A DNA stretch of 64,000 nt from Limnomonas spitsbergensis (taxonomy: Eukaryota; Chlorophyta; Chlorophyceae; Chlamydomonadales), in contig JAYJMM010000104.1 of the NCBI GenBank assembly GCA_037349105.1, positions 1,212,001 to 1,276,000 of the forward strand, in the 5' to 3' direction. Shown here piece after piece: positions 1-13,300 of this stretch. The number at the start of each line of letters is the position of its first letter. The first letter of the stretch is position 1. The position numbers and the translations under genes are program-made. The notes under the pieces were generated by a model that was not told the origin of the DNA, ran no database searches, and saw only the letters and a program-made list of their open reading frames with translations.

Positions 1-230
1 TGTGTGAGTGCTGCAAAGGCTTGCACACTTAGCCCTGCCCCCTGGCTGTCCGCAAAAGCGGCATCCTGCTGTCAGGGTGCAGTGTGTGAGTGCTGCAAAG
101 GCTTGCACACTTAGCCCTGCCACCCTGGCTCTCCGCAAAAGAGGCATCCTGCTGTCAGGGTGCAATGTGTGAGTGCTGCAAAGGCTTGCACACTTGACCC
201 TGCCACCTTGGCTCTCCGCAATGAGTCCTG
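1..230. repeat. 82-bp tandem repeat, about 2.7 copies
   Basis: Three consecutive copies start at 1, 83 and 166, each beginning tgtgtgagtgctgcaaagg and differing by a few substitutions. It lies just upstream of the first visible armadillo exon, probably in an intron. No coding signal was seen in it. Confidence 0.85.
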
Positions 231-257
231 CAAGTTACACTACACCCCCCTGCGCAG

Positions 258-1292
258 GCAGCTGCTTCAAACTCTGGAACAGGCAAGCCCCTCATGCCCT
301 CGATTGGGTCCGGCCATAAGGCAGCCTCCAATGTGATGTCTTCCGCCGCCGTGGCTCTGCAGCCGGTTCCCGATGTCGGCCTCCTCGACGCCGAGGAGCA
401 GGTGGCGGTTGCGGCCATGGACACCCTAGCAGTCTGCCTGCCGGGCAGCAGCGGGAACCAGGTAGGTATGTCTGCAAGCAGCAGCGTTTAAACCCTGAAC
501 CTACAGCCTCAAGCCAGGTGGAGTCAAGCAGGGAACAGGCTTAAAACCCATTCAGGCTTTCAGCCTGGAGAGGCCCCTCAGGGTTTCAGCCTGGAGAGGC
601 CATTCAGGGTTTAAGCCTGGAGAGGCCATTCAGGGTTAAAGCCTGGAGAGGCCATTCAGGGTTAAAGCCTGGAGAGGCCCTCCTGGTAGCAGGATTTAAA
701 GCTTGTATCCGTAATCTTTTTTCCTAATCTCAGGCTTGGTCCTGAAGGCAACTTTGCGTTCGCTTGATTAAATTGACTTGACAATCGCGTCGAGAGGCTG
801 CGGCGACAAGAAAGATCAGGCGTTTGATGCTTGGATGCAAACCCGAGCTGGTGTGCAGGCCGGGATAATGAAATGGTCTTAAGACCCACCTTGGATGCCA
901 AAGGCCTGCCTGCTCACCCTGATGAGGGCTGGTTGCACTTGGAGGGGGAGAGGGGCTCAAGGAGCAGGACAGGACGCCATAGGGATGGTCGTCTCCTTGG
1001 AGAGGTAACAAGGGACACAAACTAAACAAGGGACAAACAAGGGGCAAGCCGACAAAGAGGCCACGATGCACCATTTCCGTCATAGACCCTTGGGAAGCAT
1101 TTATCTATGTGGGAGCTTTTCTCCTTATCTCACTTACCTTCCACCCCCTTTCTGCTCCCTACTCCCTGACCCCTGACCCCCTGCCCATCCTGCCCACCTG
1201 TCTGTCCAGGTTGCCCTGATCACCAGCCCCCTTGCCTGCCTGCCTGCCTACCCCCCTGCATGCCTGCCCCTCTGCCTGCCTTCCTGCCCTCT

Positions 1293-1323
<31 letters not shown>

Positions 1324-4300
1324 TCAGGACTGATCACCAGCCCACCCGCCCCCTTGCCCCTCTGCCTGCCTGTCCAGGATGCCTTGATGTCACTGGGTGC
1401 CGGCAAGCTCCTCTTTGACCTGCTGGCCTCCAACCGCCACAGCCCCGCAACATATGCATCAGCCATGCGCCTTCTGGCAGTGAGTCTCCGGATGGCTGCC
1501 TACATTGGCCTCGACGAAAAGTAAAGAAAAAATACCTAACGAATGGCGTCTGTCGAACATGGACGCATACATAGACTGGATCTGCCCTCTGGTGTCTAAT
1601 AAGGCTCGTCCTCATGTTTGGGCTTTCATGAGCTGAGCTGGGGCCCCTCTTCCTCACACACTGTACCCAGTGCACACTTGCAGTCAGAGATGGGAACCGG
1701 GTGTTGGCAATGCATGGCCTGGATATGCATGGCCTGGACATACATGGCCTGAACATGACATGGCCTGGACAAGGGATGGCCTGGACATACATGGCCTGGA
1801 TATGACATAGCCTGGACAAGGGATGGCCTGGACAAGGGATGGCCTGGAAAAGTTTGACGTCTGAATTCCTCTGCTTTTACTACCCCACGAGTCACATGCC
1901 GCGCGCTTCCCCCCACACATCCTGTTCCACTCTTCTTCACACCTGTTCACACCAGGCGCTGTGCGAGAGCAATGTGGCAGCCCAGATGGCCGTGACGGGG
2001 ACGGGGCTGCTACCCAGGCTCGCTACCTTCCCCGAGGGAGCGGGGTATGCCGGACCAGTAGCTGAAGGTAGGTGCTGCACGGGTGGCTTGGGTGGCCAAA
2101 TTCAGTTTCCAGTTTTGTTTCCCTGTTGCAAGAGCTGTCCTGATACGCACAAGCAGTGCGGGACAATAGAGAAGACGTGAAGAGGGTAACGACCGATAGG
2201 GGCGTGGGGATGTAGGAAAACCAATACGGGCACAACCAATACGCGAAGACCAATACAGGTACAACCGGTATCTGTGTGTTCAAAATTTAAAGCGGAAACA
2301 GCTGGGCCTGCCTGCTTTGATTTGGAAGTTCTTGGGGATTCATCACTCAAGTTGAAAACATTCACTCAAGCCTGCCGTTACACATACATCAAGGGCATGC
2401 TGGTTTAGTGTGCCTGCCATCCCACCCTGTCGTTTGCCTCCCATGTGCCCACCATTACATACTGCCCTGTGCCTACCATGTGCCTACCATGTGCCCACCG
2501 TTACATACTGCCGTGTGCCTACCATGTGCCTACCATGTGCCTACCATGTGCCCACCATTACATACTGCCGTGTGCCTACCATGTGCCTACCATGTGCCCA
2601 CCGTTACATACTGCCGTGTGCCTACCATGTGCCTACCATGTGCCCACCGTTACATACTGCCGTGTGCCTACCATGTGCCTACCATGTGCCCACCGTTACA
2701 TACTGCCGTGTGCCTACCATGTGCCTACCATGTGCCTACCATGTGCCCACCATTACATACTGCCGTGTGCCTACCATGTGCCCACCATTACATACTGCCG
2801 TGTGCCTACCATGTGCCTACCATGTGCCCACCGTTACATACTGCCGTGTGCCTACCATGTGCCTACCATGTGCCTACCATGTGCCCACCATTACATACTG
2901 CCGTGTGCCTACCATGTGCCCACCATTACATACTGCCGTGTGCCTACCATGTGCCTACCATGTGCCCACCATTACATACTGCCGTGTGCCTACCATGTGC
3001 CCACCATTACATACTGCCGTGTGCCTACCATGTGCCTACCATGTGCCCACCATTACATACTGCCGTGTGCCTACCATGTGCCCACCATTACATACTGCCG
3101 TGTGCCTACCATGTTCCTACCATAAGATGTGATGAAGCTGAAGGATTCATTTGAATGGTTGCTTTAGTGCTGTACCCGTATGCTGGCTATGTTCACAGTC
3201 CTTGCTGATAAAACTACCGGGTCTGTTATAAGCTAAAGCTTTTTGTTTATATGTGTGGAAGCTGCCACATCATCAGCTGTGGTGCAGTTGAATCAATCAT
3301 TAGCTGGTGCAAACTTGATGATGTTGCCTGAGGTTGACATGACGGTCCCTCCGCCTGCGGCCAGTAGTCAGGGCCACTGCCTGTGGGCATCAGGACTCCT
3401 GCATGTGGATGGCTGTGCTGCACTATTGGGACCATGTGACTTTATTTATCTTATACAGACGGTTTAGTAGCCCCCCATATTATGGGGGGCTACTAACCCC
3501 CCCATTTATTTTTGATATGAACGCCTGCGAGTGCCCCCCTGCCTTTTTTCCGCGCGCCGCAGGGTTCTGCCGCCTGCTGTTCCAGCTGATGCAGGCCGGG
3601 CCGCCTGACGTCAAGGCCCGCATCCTCGCCAGTGGTGCGCTCAACACGCTGCTACGCACGCTGGGGCATCGCCCGCCGGACGCTTCAACGGCCGCAGCCG
3701 CGGGAGTGCTGCAGCTTATGCTTGCGAGTGGAGACGACGACCTCCAAAACGAGGTGGGCGGGGATGGCAGCGCCGCTTTTACTGTTAGGATGCTGAGGAG
3801 GTGATGTATGGGAACAGGAGGATTATATGCCCATCCTTTTCAGAAAGAGGTTGGATGAATGTAGCTGGCTGGCTCCGTTTGGAGGCAGTGGCGATATATA
3901 TTATATGGATACTGCATCAATGCAGATGTGTGGGTACCTTATGAGATCTGGGAGGATTGAATATCTTACGCCTGGTGAGTGAGGTGGGCGGGGATAGCAG
4001 CGCCGTTGTAGACTTAAGGATGCTGTTGAGATGATGTATATGGGTATCCCGTGTAAATACATACCCTACCTCTTCAAAATGAGGAGGGTGAGGGTAGCTG
4101 CTATTGGGACCACATCAAGACTTTCCACATGAAAAAAAAATGTTATTTCCCCGAATGGCTGAAGTAGTGCTAACAAGAAGAGTAGAGAACAGCAGCTGCT
4201 GCTATACGGTATGGACCCCTGGTATGGACGTAACATTGTGTGTATGTGCTGTCTCAAAGTGTGTCTCATTGGTACCTGTAGGATCAGTCAAAGAATGAAC

Positions 4301-7300
4301 GCAAGGTAACGACTGGGTGCAACGGCAGCAATCTGTTTGGCACTAGGTTTGACGAAGTATGGATGCAGTATGGACGCAGCACTGTATCCCTGCTGATACC
4401 CTGAAACCCCCAGGCCGCCCACCTACTGTATCCCTGCTGATACCCTGAAACCCCCGGGCCGCCCACCTACTGTATCCCTGCTGATACCCTGAAACCCCCA
4501 GGCCGCCCACCTACTGTATCCCTGCTGATACCCTGAAACCCCCAGGCCGCCCACCTACTGTATCCCTGCTGATACCCTGAAACCCCCGGGCCGCCCACCT
4601 ACTGTATCCCTGCTGATACCCTGAAACCCCCAGGCCGCCCACCTACTGTATCCCTGCTGATACCCTGAAACCCCCAGGCCGCCCACCTACTGTATCCCTG
4701 CTGATACCCTGAAACCCCCAGGCCGCCCACCTACTGTATCCCTGCTGATACCCTGAAACCCCCAGGCCGCCCACCTACTGTATCCCTGCTGATACCCTGA
4801 AACCCCCAGGCCGCCCACCTACTGTATCCCTGCTGATACCCTGAAACCCCCAGGCCGCCCACCTACTGTATCCCTGCTGATACCCTGAAACCCCCAGGCC
4901 GCCCACCTACTGTATCCCTGCTGATACCCTGAAACCCCCAGGCCGCCCACCTACTGTATCCCTGCTGATACCCTGACACCCCCAGGCCGCCCACCCACTG
5001 TAACCCTGCTGATACCCTGAAACCCCCGGGCCGCCCACCCACTGTATCCCTGCTGATACCCTGAAACCCGCAGGCCGCCCACCTACTGTATCCCTGCTGA
5101 TACCCTGTAACCCCCAGGCCGCCCACCCACTGTATCCCTGCTGATACCCTGAAACCCCCAGGCCGCCCACCTACTGTATCCCTGCTGATACCCTGAAACC
5201 CCCGGGCCGCCCACCTACTGTATCCCTGCTGATACCCTGTAACCCCCGGGCCGCCCACCTACTGTATCCCTGCTGATACCCTGAAACCCCCGGGCCGCCC
5301 ACCTACTGTATCCCTGCTGATACCCTGAAACCCCCAGGCCGCCCACCTACTGTATCCCTGCTGATACCCTGAAACCCCCAGGCCGCCCACCTACTGTATC
5401 CCTGCTGATACCCTGAAACACCCAGGCCGCCCACCTACTGTATCCCTGCTGATACCCTGAAACACCCAGGCCGCCCACCTACTGTATCCCTGCTGATACC
5501 CTGACACCCCCAGGCCGCCCACCCACTGTATCCCTGCTGATACCCTGAAACCCCCAGGCCGCCCACCCACTGTATCCCTGCTGATACCCTGAAACCCCCG
5601 GGCCGCCCACCTACTGTATCCCTGCTGATACCCTGAAACCCCCAGGCCGCCCACCTACTGTATCCCTGCTGATACCCTGTAACCCCCAGGCCGCCCACCT
5701 ACTGTATCCCTGCTGATACCCTGAAACCCCCAGGCCGCCCACCTACTGTATCCCTGCTGATACCCTGAAACCCCCAGGCCGCCCACCTACTGTATCCCTG
5801 CTGATACCCTGAAACCCCCAGGCCGCCCACCTACTGTATCCCTGCTGATACCCTGAAACACCCAGGCCGCCCACCTACTGTATCCCTGCTGATACCCTGA
5901 CACCCCCAGGCCGCCCACCCACTGTATCCCTGCTGATACCCTGAAACCCCCGGGCCGCCCACCCACTGTATCCCTGCTGATACCCTGAAACCCGCAGGCC
6001 GCCCACCTACTGTATCCCTGCTGATACCCTGAAACCCCCAGGCCGCCCACCCACTGTATCCCTGCTGATACCCTGAAACCCCCAGGCCGCCCACCTACTG
6101 TATCCCTGCTGATACCCTGACACCCCCAGGCTGCCCACCCACTGTATCCCTGCTGATACCCTGAAACCCCCGGGCCGCCCACCCACTGTATCCCTGCTGA
6201 TACCCTGACACCCCCGGGCCGCCCACCTACTGTATCCCTGCTGATACCCTGAAACCCCCCGGCCGCCCACCTACTGTATCCCTGCTGATACCCTGAAACC
6301 CCCGGGCCGCCCACCTACTGTATCCCTGCTGATACCCTGACACCCCCAGGCCGCCCACCTACTGTATCCCTGCTGATACCCTGAAACCCCCAGGCCGCCC
6401 ACCTACTGTATCCCTGCTGATACCCTGAAACCCCCAGGCCGCCCACCTACTGTATCCCTGCTGATACCCTGAAACACCCAGGCCGCCCACCTACTGTATC
6501 CCTGCTGATACCCTGACACCCCCAGGCCGCCCACCCACTGTATCCCTGCTGATACCCTGAAACCCCCGGGCCGCCCACCCACTGTATCCCTGCTGATACC
6601 CTGAAACCCGCAGGCCGCCCACCTACTGTATCCCTGCTGATACCCTGAAACCCCCAGGCCGCCCACCCACTGTATCCCTGCTGATACCCTGAAACCCCCA
6701 GGCCGCCCACCTACTGTATCCCTGCTGATACCCTGAAACCCCCAGGCCGCCCACCTACTGTATCCCTGCTGATACCCTGAAACCCCCAGGCCGCCCACCT
6801 ACTGTATCCCTGCTGATACCCTGAAACCCCCGGGCCGCCCACCTACTGTATCCCTGCTGATACCCTGAAACCCCCGGGCCGCCCACCCACTGTATCCCTG
6901 CTGATACCCTGACACCCCCGGGCCGCCCACCTACTGTATCCCTGCTGATACCCTGAAACCCCCAGGCCGCCCACCTACTGTATCCCTGCTGATACCCTGA
7001 AACCCCCAGGCCGCCCACCTACTGTATCCCTGCTGATACCCTGAAACCCCCAGGCCGCCCACCTACTGTATCCCTGCTGATACCCTGAAACCCCCAGGCC
7101 GCCCACCTACTGTATCCCTGCTGATACCCTGAAACCCCCAGGCCGCCCACCTACTGTATCCCTGCTGATACCCTGAAACCCCCGGGCCGCCCACCTACTG
7201 TATCCCTGCTGATACCCTGAAACCCCCGGGCCGCCCACCTACTGTATCCCTGCTGATACCCTGAAACCCCCGGGCCGCCCACCTACTGTATCCCTGCTGA

Positions 7301-10300
7301 TACCCTGTAACCCCCAGGCCGCCCACCTACTGTATCCCTGCTGATACCCTGAAACCCCCGGGCCGCCCACCCACTGTATCCCTGCTGATACCCTGACACC
7401 CCCGGGCCGCCCACCTACTGTATCCCTGCTGATACCCTGAAACACCCAGGCCGCCCACCTACTGTATCCCTGCTGATACCCTGAAACCCCCAGGCCGCCC
7501 ACCTACTGTATCCCTGCTGATACCCTGAAACCCCCAGGCCGCCCACCTACTGTATCCCTGCTGATACCCTGACACCCCCAGGCTGCCCACCCACTGTATC
7601 CCTGCTGATACCCTGAAACCCCCGGGCCGCCCACCCACTGTATCCCTGCTGATACCCTGAAACCCGCAGGCCGCCCACCTACTGTATCCCTGCTGATACC
7701 CTGAAACCCCCAGGCCGCCCACCCACTGTATCCCTGCTGATACCCTGAAACCCCCAGGCCGCCCACCTACTGTATCCCTGCTGATACCCTGAAACCCCCA
7801 GGCCGCCCACCTACTGTATCCCTGCTGATACCCTGAAACCCCCAGGCCGCCCACCCACTGTATCCCTGCTGATACCCTGAAACCCCCAGGCCGCCCACCT
7901 ACTGTATCCCTGCTGATACCCTGAAACCCCCAGGCCGCCCACCCACTGTATCCCTGCTGATACCCTGAAACCCCCAGGCCGCCCACCCACTGTATCCCTG
8001 CTGATACCCTGAAACCCCCGGGATGCCCACCCACTGTATCCCTGCTGATACCCTGAAACCCCCGGGCCGCCCTCCCCCTCCCCCAAGGTGGCCGGTGATG
8101 GCGGAGGTCTCTACACGGTGTTCGAGCTCACTGCCACCTGGCATGGATCTATCACCCACTCGTTGCTGCGGCTCGTTCCGGCCCTGGCCCGCGGCAACAC
8201 CTTTGTGAAGAACATGGCGAGGCAGGGTGGGCTCATCCCACTGCTGCTAGCAGTCACCAAGGGCTGCGCCTCTAGCCACCCCTTGACAGCGGTGAGAGGT
8301 GGTTAAGGGGTGTTACGGTGCGCTGGGCCCTGGCCCGCGGCAACACCTTTGTGAAGAACATGGCGAGGCAGGGTGGGCTCATCCCACTGCTGCTAGCAGT
8401 CACCAAGGGCTGCGCCTCTAGCCACCCCTTGACAGCGGTGAGAGGGGGCTAAGGGGTGTTACGGTGCGCTGGGCCCTGGCCTGCGGCAAAACCTGAGAGG
8501 CGCAGGGTGGTGTGTGTGAAGGGGCTGTGGTTTCACTCGTAGGTGTGGAATCTCTACCTTGCCCCTGACTCCCTCCCCCTTCCACTGTTCTTGTTTTTGT
8601 CTACAAGACCCACTTCGGCTAGCCGCCAAAGGCCTGATTAGGACCAAACCTGGACAGGCCTACGACTGGTCGCAAAGGCAGCAAGGCTGGCCACAAATGG
8701 TACCTCTGGCTAGCAGCCGGAGTGTGGCTGATATGTAGCTGAGTCAAGAAATGTAGCGATCTCAGTTGGGTACTGACGCTGCTACTTTGATTGTTGGCTT
8801 AGTGCCGCACGGCATGCCCATTTAGGCATGCCAGGACTGGCTAAATCCCTCGGGATGGATGTGCCAGACAGATTAACGCGAGGTCGGGGCGTGTTGCATT
8901 ATCTAAACTTTCCCAATGTTCTCATATGCTACAAGAAACAGGCCCCTACTACCCTGCCCCCTTCCCCCCTATTTTCCTATCTTAGGTTCTGGCAGCCCAG
9001 GCGTTGACGTGCTTGGTTCAAAGCAACCACGCCAGCCAAGCTAAGGTGGCGGAGGAGGGCGGCATGGATCTGCTAATGGACCTCCTGGAGGACATCATAA
9101 CGCCCCCGCAGCAGGCTGTGCTGCCCGCTAAGTCACGGCCGGCTGCGACAGAGCAGCAGGTCGGCACAAGCTTACGAATCGTCATTTTTTGTGTTGTGCC
9201 CTAAATGTGGGATTCGTCATTTGTTTGCCTACCGCAAATATAAACTGGTACGGGATAACGGTAATCAACATTTTGTTCATTTTCGGGCTCCCTCCTGTCT
9301 CCTTGTAAGAAGGAAATCCCCTTGAGTCAACCTTGCCAATGAAATCTGTTTGCAAGCCCCAGAGGGAAAACGTACGATCCGGATTTCTGCGGCAATTCAC
9401 AGGGTGCCAACATCGAGACCTGCCCGGCCCGTATTTCGGCGCCGACGTTGACTCGTTTTGCATCATACGACCATGGTGTATCAGTATGATGTCACATGGT
9501 TTGTCACACATCATTGTTTTGAGGGCTTTGAATCGCTTGCCATCTGTCTTTTGCAATTGGTGATTCCCCAGTGGTGCCAGCTGGAGGGTCGCCGCCGCGC
9601 TCCTCTTTTGTCCTGTCTCCTTCGTGTCATCGCACGCTGCTTCCCTAGTGTTGTCGGTGGGAGGGTCGCCGCCGCGTCTCATTTGTCCTGTCTCCTTTGT
9701 GTACTTCCCTAGTAGTGCAGATGTGTGTGTGTGTGGGGGGGGGGGGGACGCCATGTGCCCCCTATGCCCCCTTCATGTATTGATGTCGTTGCCCATGTGG
9801 TGCAGGTGGTCGGGTCACCGCTGCGTGCCTGGCTTATCCCGCCACGCCCGAGCTTTGCTGTCGGGAAGACTGCAGGCCTCGTGGTGGGGTCCTCTTCAAG
9901 GGGGGCAAGGCTCAGCGCCTCAGGCTTGGCAGCGTCTGCGGCAGTTGCTGCGGCTGCCGTGGGCGGGGCGCTGGAGGGCGCTGCGCAGCGCCCGGACGTG
10001 TTGGAGACGCTGCTGAGGCTGCTGGGCACGCTGGCAGAGTTCAATGAGGCGATCCAGCAGGCTGCGAGGTGTGTGCTTGGGCCGGAGGCTTGCTTAATTA
10101 CGCCGGGCGTGGGGGGTTGCACCTTCATCTTTTCCGCAGGCAGCAGCGTATGCCGGCATTTCTCCCATAGTTTTCTGCTAATGCACAGCCATTCCTTGAC
10201 AGAATGAGGGAGAGACAGAAAGGGACCTAGGGATGTGGCATGGCTTCGGTGAACAATGAAGTGCATCTGCCGCTTGACAGCAACAACCGATTGACAGGCG

Positions 10301-13300
10301 AGGCGGCAAGACGGGTGGGCCCCTCTTGGACATTGCAAGGCTACTAGGAACAATGAAGCACGATTCCTATTTCCTTTCGTACAATATCTGTTTCTCTCGT
10401 CATGGGCCCTACCGTACCTCTGCATGCATAATCTAGACCTGCAAGCAAGGCTTCAGACATCGTGTTAGCCACCGCTGCTGCCGCATGTGCCTGGCATGCT
10501 ATCTGCCCTCCCATGCATCTGGCTTTTGAAAGCGGTGGCGCCAACCTCCACCTGGCACTGGCAGGGAATCAGGATGCTTGACGCTGCTGCTGCACCTGCT
10601 GCGCTCTTTGTCGGATGTGGCGGACGCTAACGACCTGGCACGCGCCCGTCTGGTGCCCTCTATGGCGGCTGCGTGCTTTGCCCTGGCTAGGCTGGTGCGG
10701 GTGAGGAGCACTGAGGGGGGGATAGGGGGGTTGAGAACTGTTGTGATACCGGCCTGCACGCCAACTAGCGCGTTGGCGGCCTGTTTGCTTCACTGGTTTT
10801 GATGACCTCTTGTGTCGACCTGTACGCTCCCACCCTTGCCACGCGCTGTCACCGATGACTGCCCTGAGACCCGTTGTGATACCGGCCTACATGCCAACCT
10901 ATGCATTAAAGGCCTGAGTGCTTAACCAGTGTTGAGGACCTGTAAGCCCAATCCTGTGCGCCCCTCACCCCTGTCACCAAGGACTGCCCTGAGAGCCAGA
11001 TGCGGCTGGCAGGAGGGGGCGGGGACGACCTGGACCCAGTCCTGTTCAAGCTGCTAGCATTCGACGGTGAGGCCTTGCCACGTACATGCAGTCGTGCACA
11101 CTTGTGTCCTGCAGCTCTCCTTGTCCAGGCTGCTGGTATTTGTCGGTAAGGCACTGAGGCCTTGCCACGTACATGCAGTCGTGCGCACTTGTGTCCTGCA
11201 GCTCTCCTTGTCCAGGCTGCTGGTATTGTTGGTAAGGCACTGAGGCCTTGCCACGTACATGCACTCGTGCGCACTTGTGTCCTGCAGCTCTCCTTGTCCA
11301 GGCTGCTGGTATTTGTCGGTAAGGCACTGAGGCCTTGCCACGTACATGCACTCGTGCCCACTTGTGTCCTGCAGCTCTCCTTGTCCAGGCTTGTTAGGAG
11401 TATAGGACACAATGCCGCCTGCGTCTTGCGGATCCTTATGTATATTATATTTGAATATTTTGCATTGTTTTCAGGCTGCATCCACGCAATGTGATGTGGC
11501 TTTGCAAGCTTCAAGCTGCGCAGGGCCTCAGCTAAGCCAACCTGCCGCCTCGGATCCTGATTTCCACACCTCACTCTGCACCGTAGCACTGCCGGACTAC
11601 AGCAGTGCAATAATATGGACTTCATCAAGAGGCTGCAATACTGCATCGTCCCCATATACTCCCCACTGGCGCCCTTCAGGCACCTCACACCGTTCTCGAG
11701 TTAATAAAAATCTGGATCCTGAACTCCGAACCCTTGATCTTGAACCCCCAACCCTGGATCCCTCCCTCTCTCCAGACCCCAGTGTGGCCCTGGAGGCAGC
11801 CCGCACCCTGGAGTACATCACGCTGGGCGCCGGGGACGAGATGGGGATGGAACTGGAGTTAGAGACAGCCAAGGCGCTGGTGCAGGTCAGTGCTTGATCC
11901 TGGACACTGAGGGTATCTATCAATGCTGAACCCTGAGTGTGGAGCTGGAGCTAGAAATGGCCACTCACTGGCAAGCCCGGTGCGTTGCACGTTGGCTATG
12001 TGCGGTGAAAACTGCTCACCCCGACGGCATGGCAACAGCGTTGTCGGGAAGACTTCGTCGCGCGAAATGCTCTCAGGATTCAGGGTTTACAAACACACTG
12101 AACCTTAAAAACCCTAAACTAGGCAACTCCCACCTGACAAGTCTTCTCACTCGTCTCATGTGCTTTCATGGTCAGGTCTTGTACTCCAGAGGTAGCTCGT
12201 ACAAGTCAGGGATGGCATGGAGCGCTCCACACTCCGGGGTGTACTCAAAGGCAGCGGCTCAATCGGCGTTTGGCGTTCCGGCCGTCTCCGCGGCCGTCGT
12301 TCGGGAGGCGGCCGAGGTGTTGCAGAAGGTCAGTGGCGTGCGGCCGGCAAATAGACGAATCCACTTATAAGTTGCTAGCCTAGCTGTGTGACTAGGATAG
12401 CGCGGGACTCAGTGGGCTTCATTCCTGTGTCCAAGTAGCCAACAACTACTTCAACCAATATCAGTACCAATATCAGACTCTGCAGACAAACAAGCATGTT
12501 TGATGCCAGGCCGAGCGTAAGTGCTCCAGTACCACTACCAGGGGGGGGGGGGAAGCCACTTGGGCTGGATCTGAAATATGATTGCAAGACATTCATATGA
12601 GCTCATAGATCTAGCGATCGCTGCATCCCATTTATTTACGTCCTGAATTCTCCTGGCCTTGGCCTGGATCCAGCCCCCGTGGCTTTCCACCCCCTGGATA
12701 AAATACATACTCTCCATATTTTAATGAAATTGTCTGTGCTTGCTTTGGAATCTCGCGATGGTCTGCTTCATGCCTGAAGGTCACTGAAGCGGCCGCCTCA
12801 GCTTTGGCTCCGGAGCCGCTGCCTTCGGAGCCCAACCCCAGCCTCGGCCACGGCAGCACTAGGAACGGCGGCACGCCCATGCAGCAGCATGCGCCTCCTG
12901 CTGTCATACTAGCGGGCCAGCAGCAGGGCAACAGTGGCCAGGCAGCAGTGGGCGCCTCCCCGACACCATCACAGGCTCATCCAACGCAGTCGGCCAGCAA
13001 GGTCTCCGTGGCGGCGGTGGCGGCCGCAGCCAACGCCGCGCTTCTGTCCGTCCCTCCGGTCGTCAATGCTGAGGCGCTGATGATGCTGCAGCCGCTGCCG
13101 GCCTCCTTCGAGGTGCCGCACCGCGCAGATGCTGGCCGCGCCTCATCGCGCAGCGCGTCACAGGTGCGTGCGTGGGTGGGTGTATGCGTGCGTGGGTGGG
13201 TAGGTGCATGCGTGGGTTCGTGGGCATTTGTGTGTGTGTGTATGCGGATGCATGTGTGTGTTTGTGCATTAATGTCAATGTGTGGTCACCTGGGAGGAAA

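Noticed and set aside
4863..8086. Many - strand open frames of 87-191 codons (GGxGVSGYQQGYS repeats)
   Set aside because: They are frames through the 44-bp array, which lies in an armadillo-gene intron; no start context, splice link or non-repeat domain.
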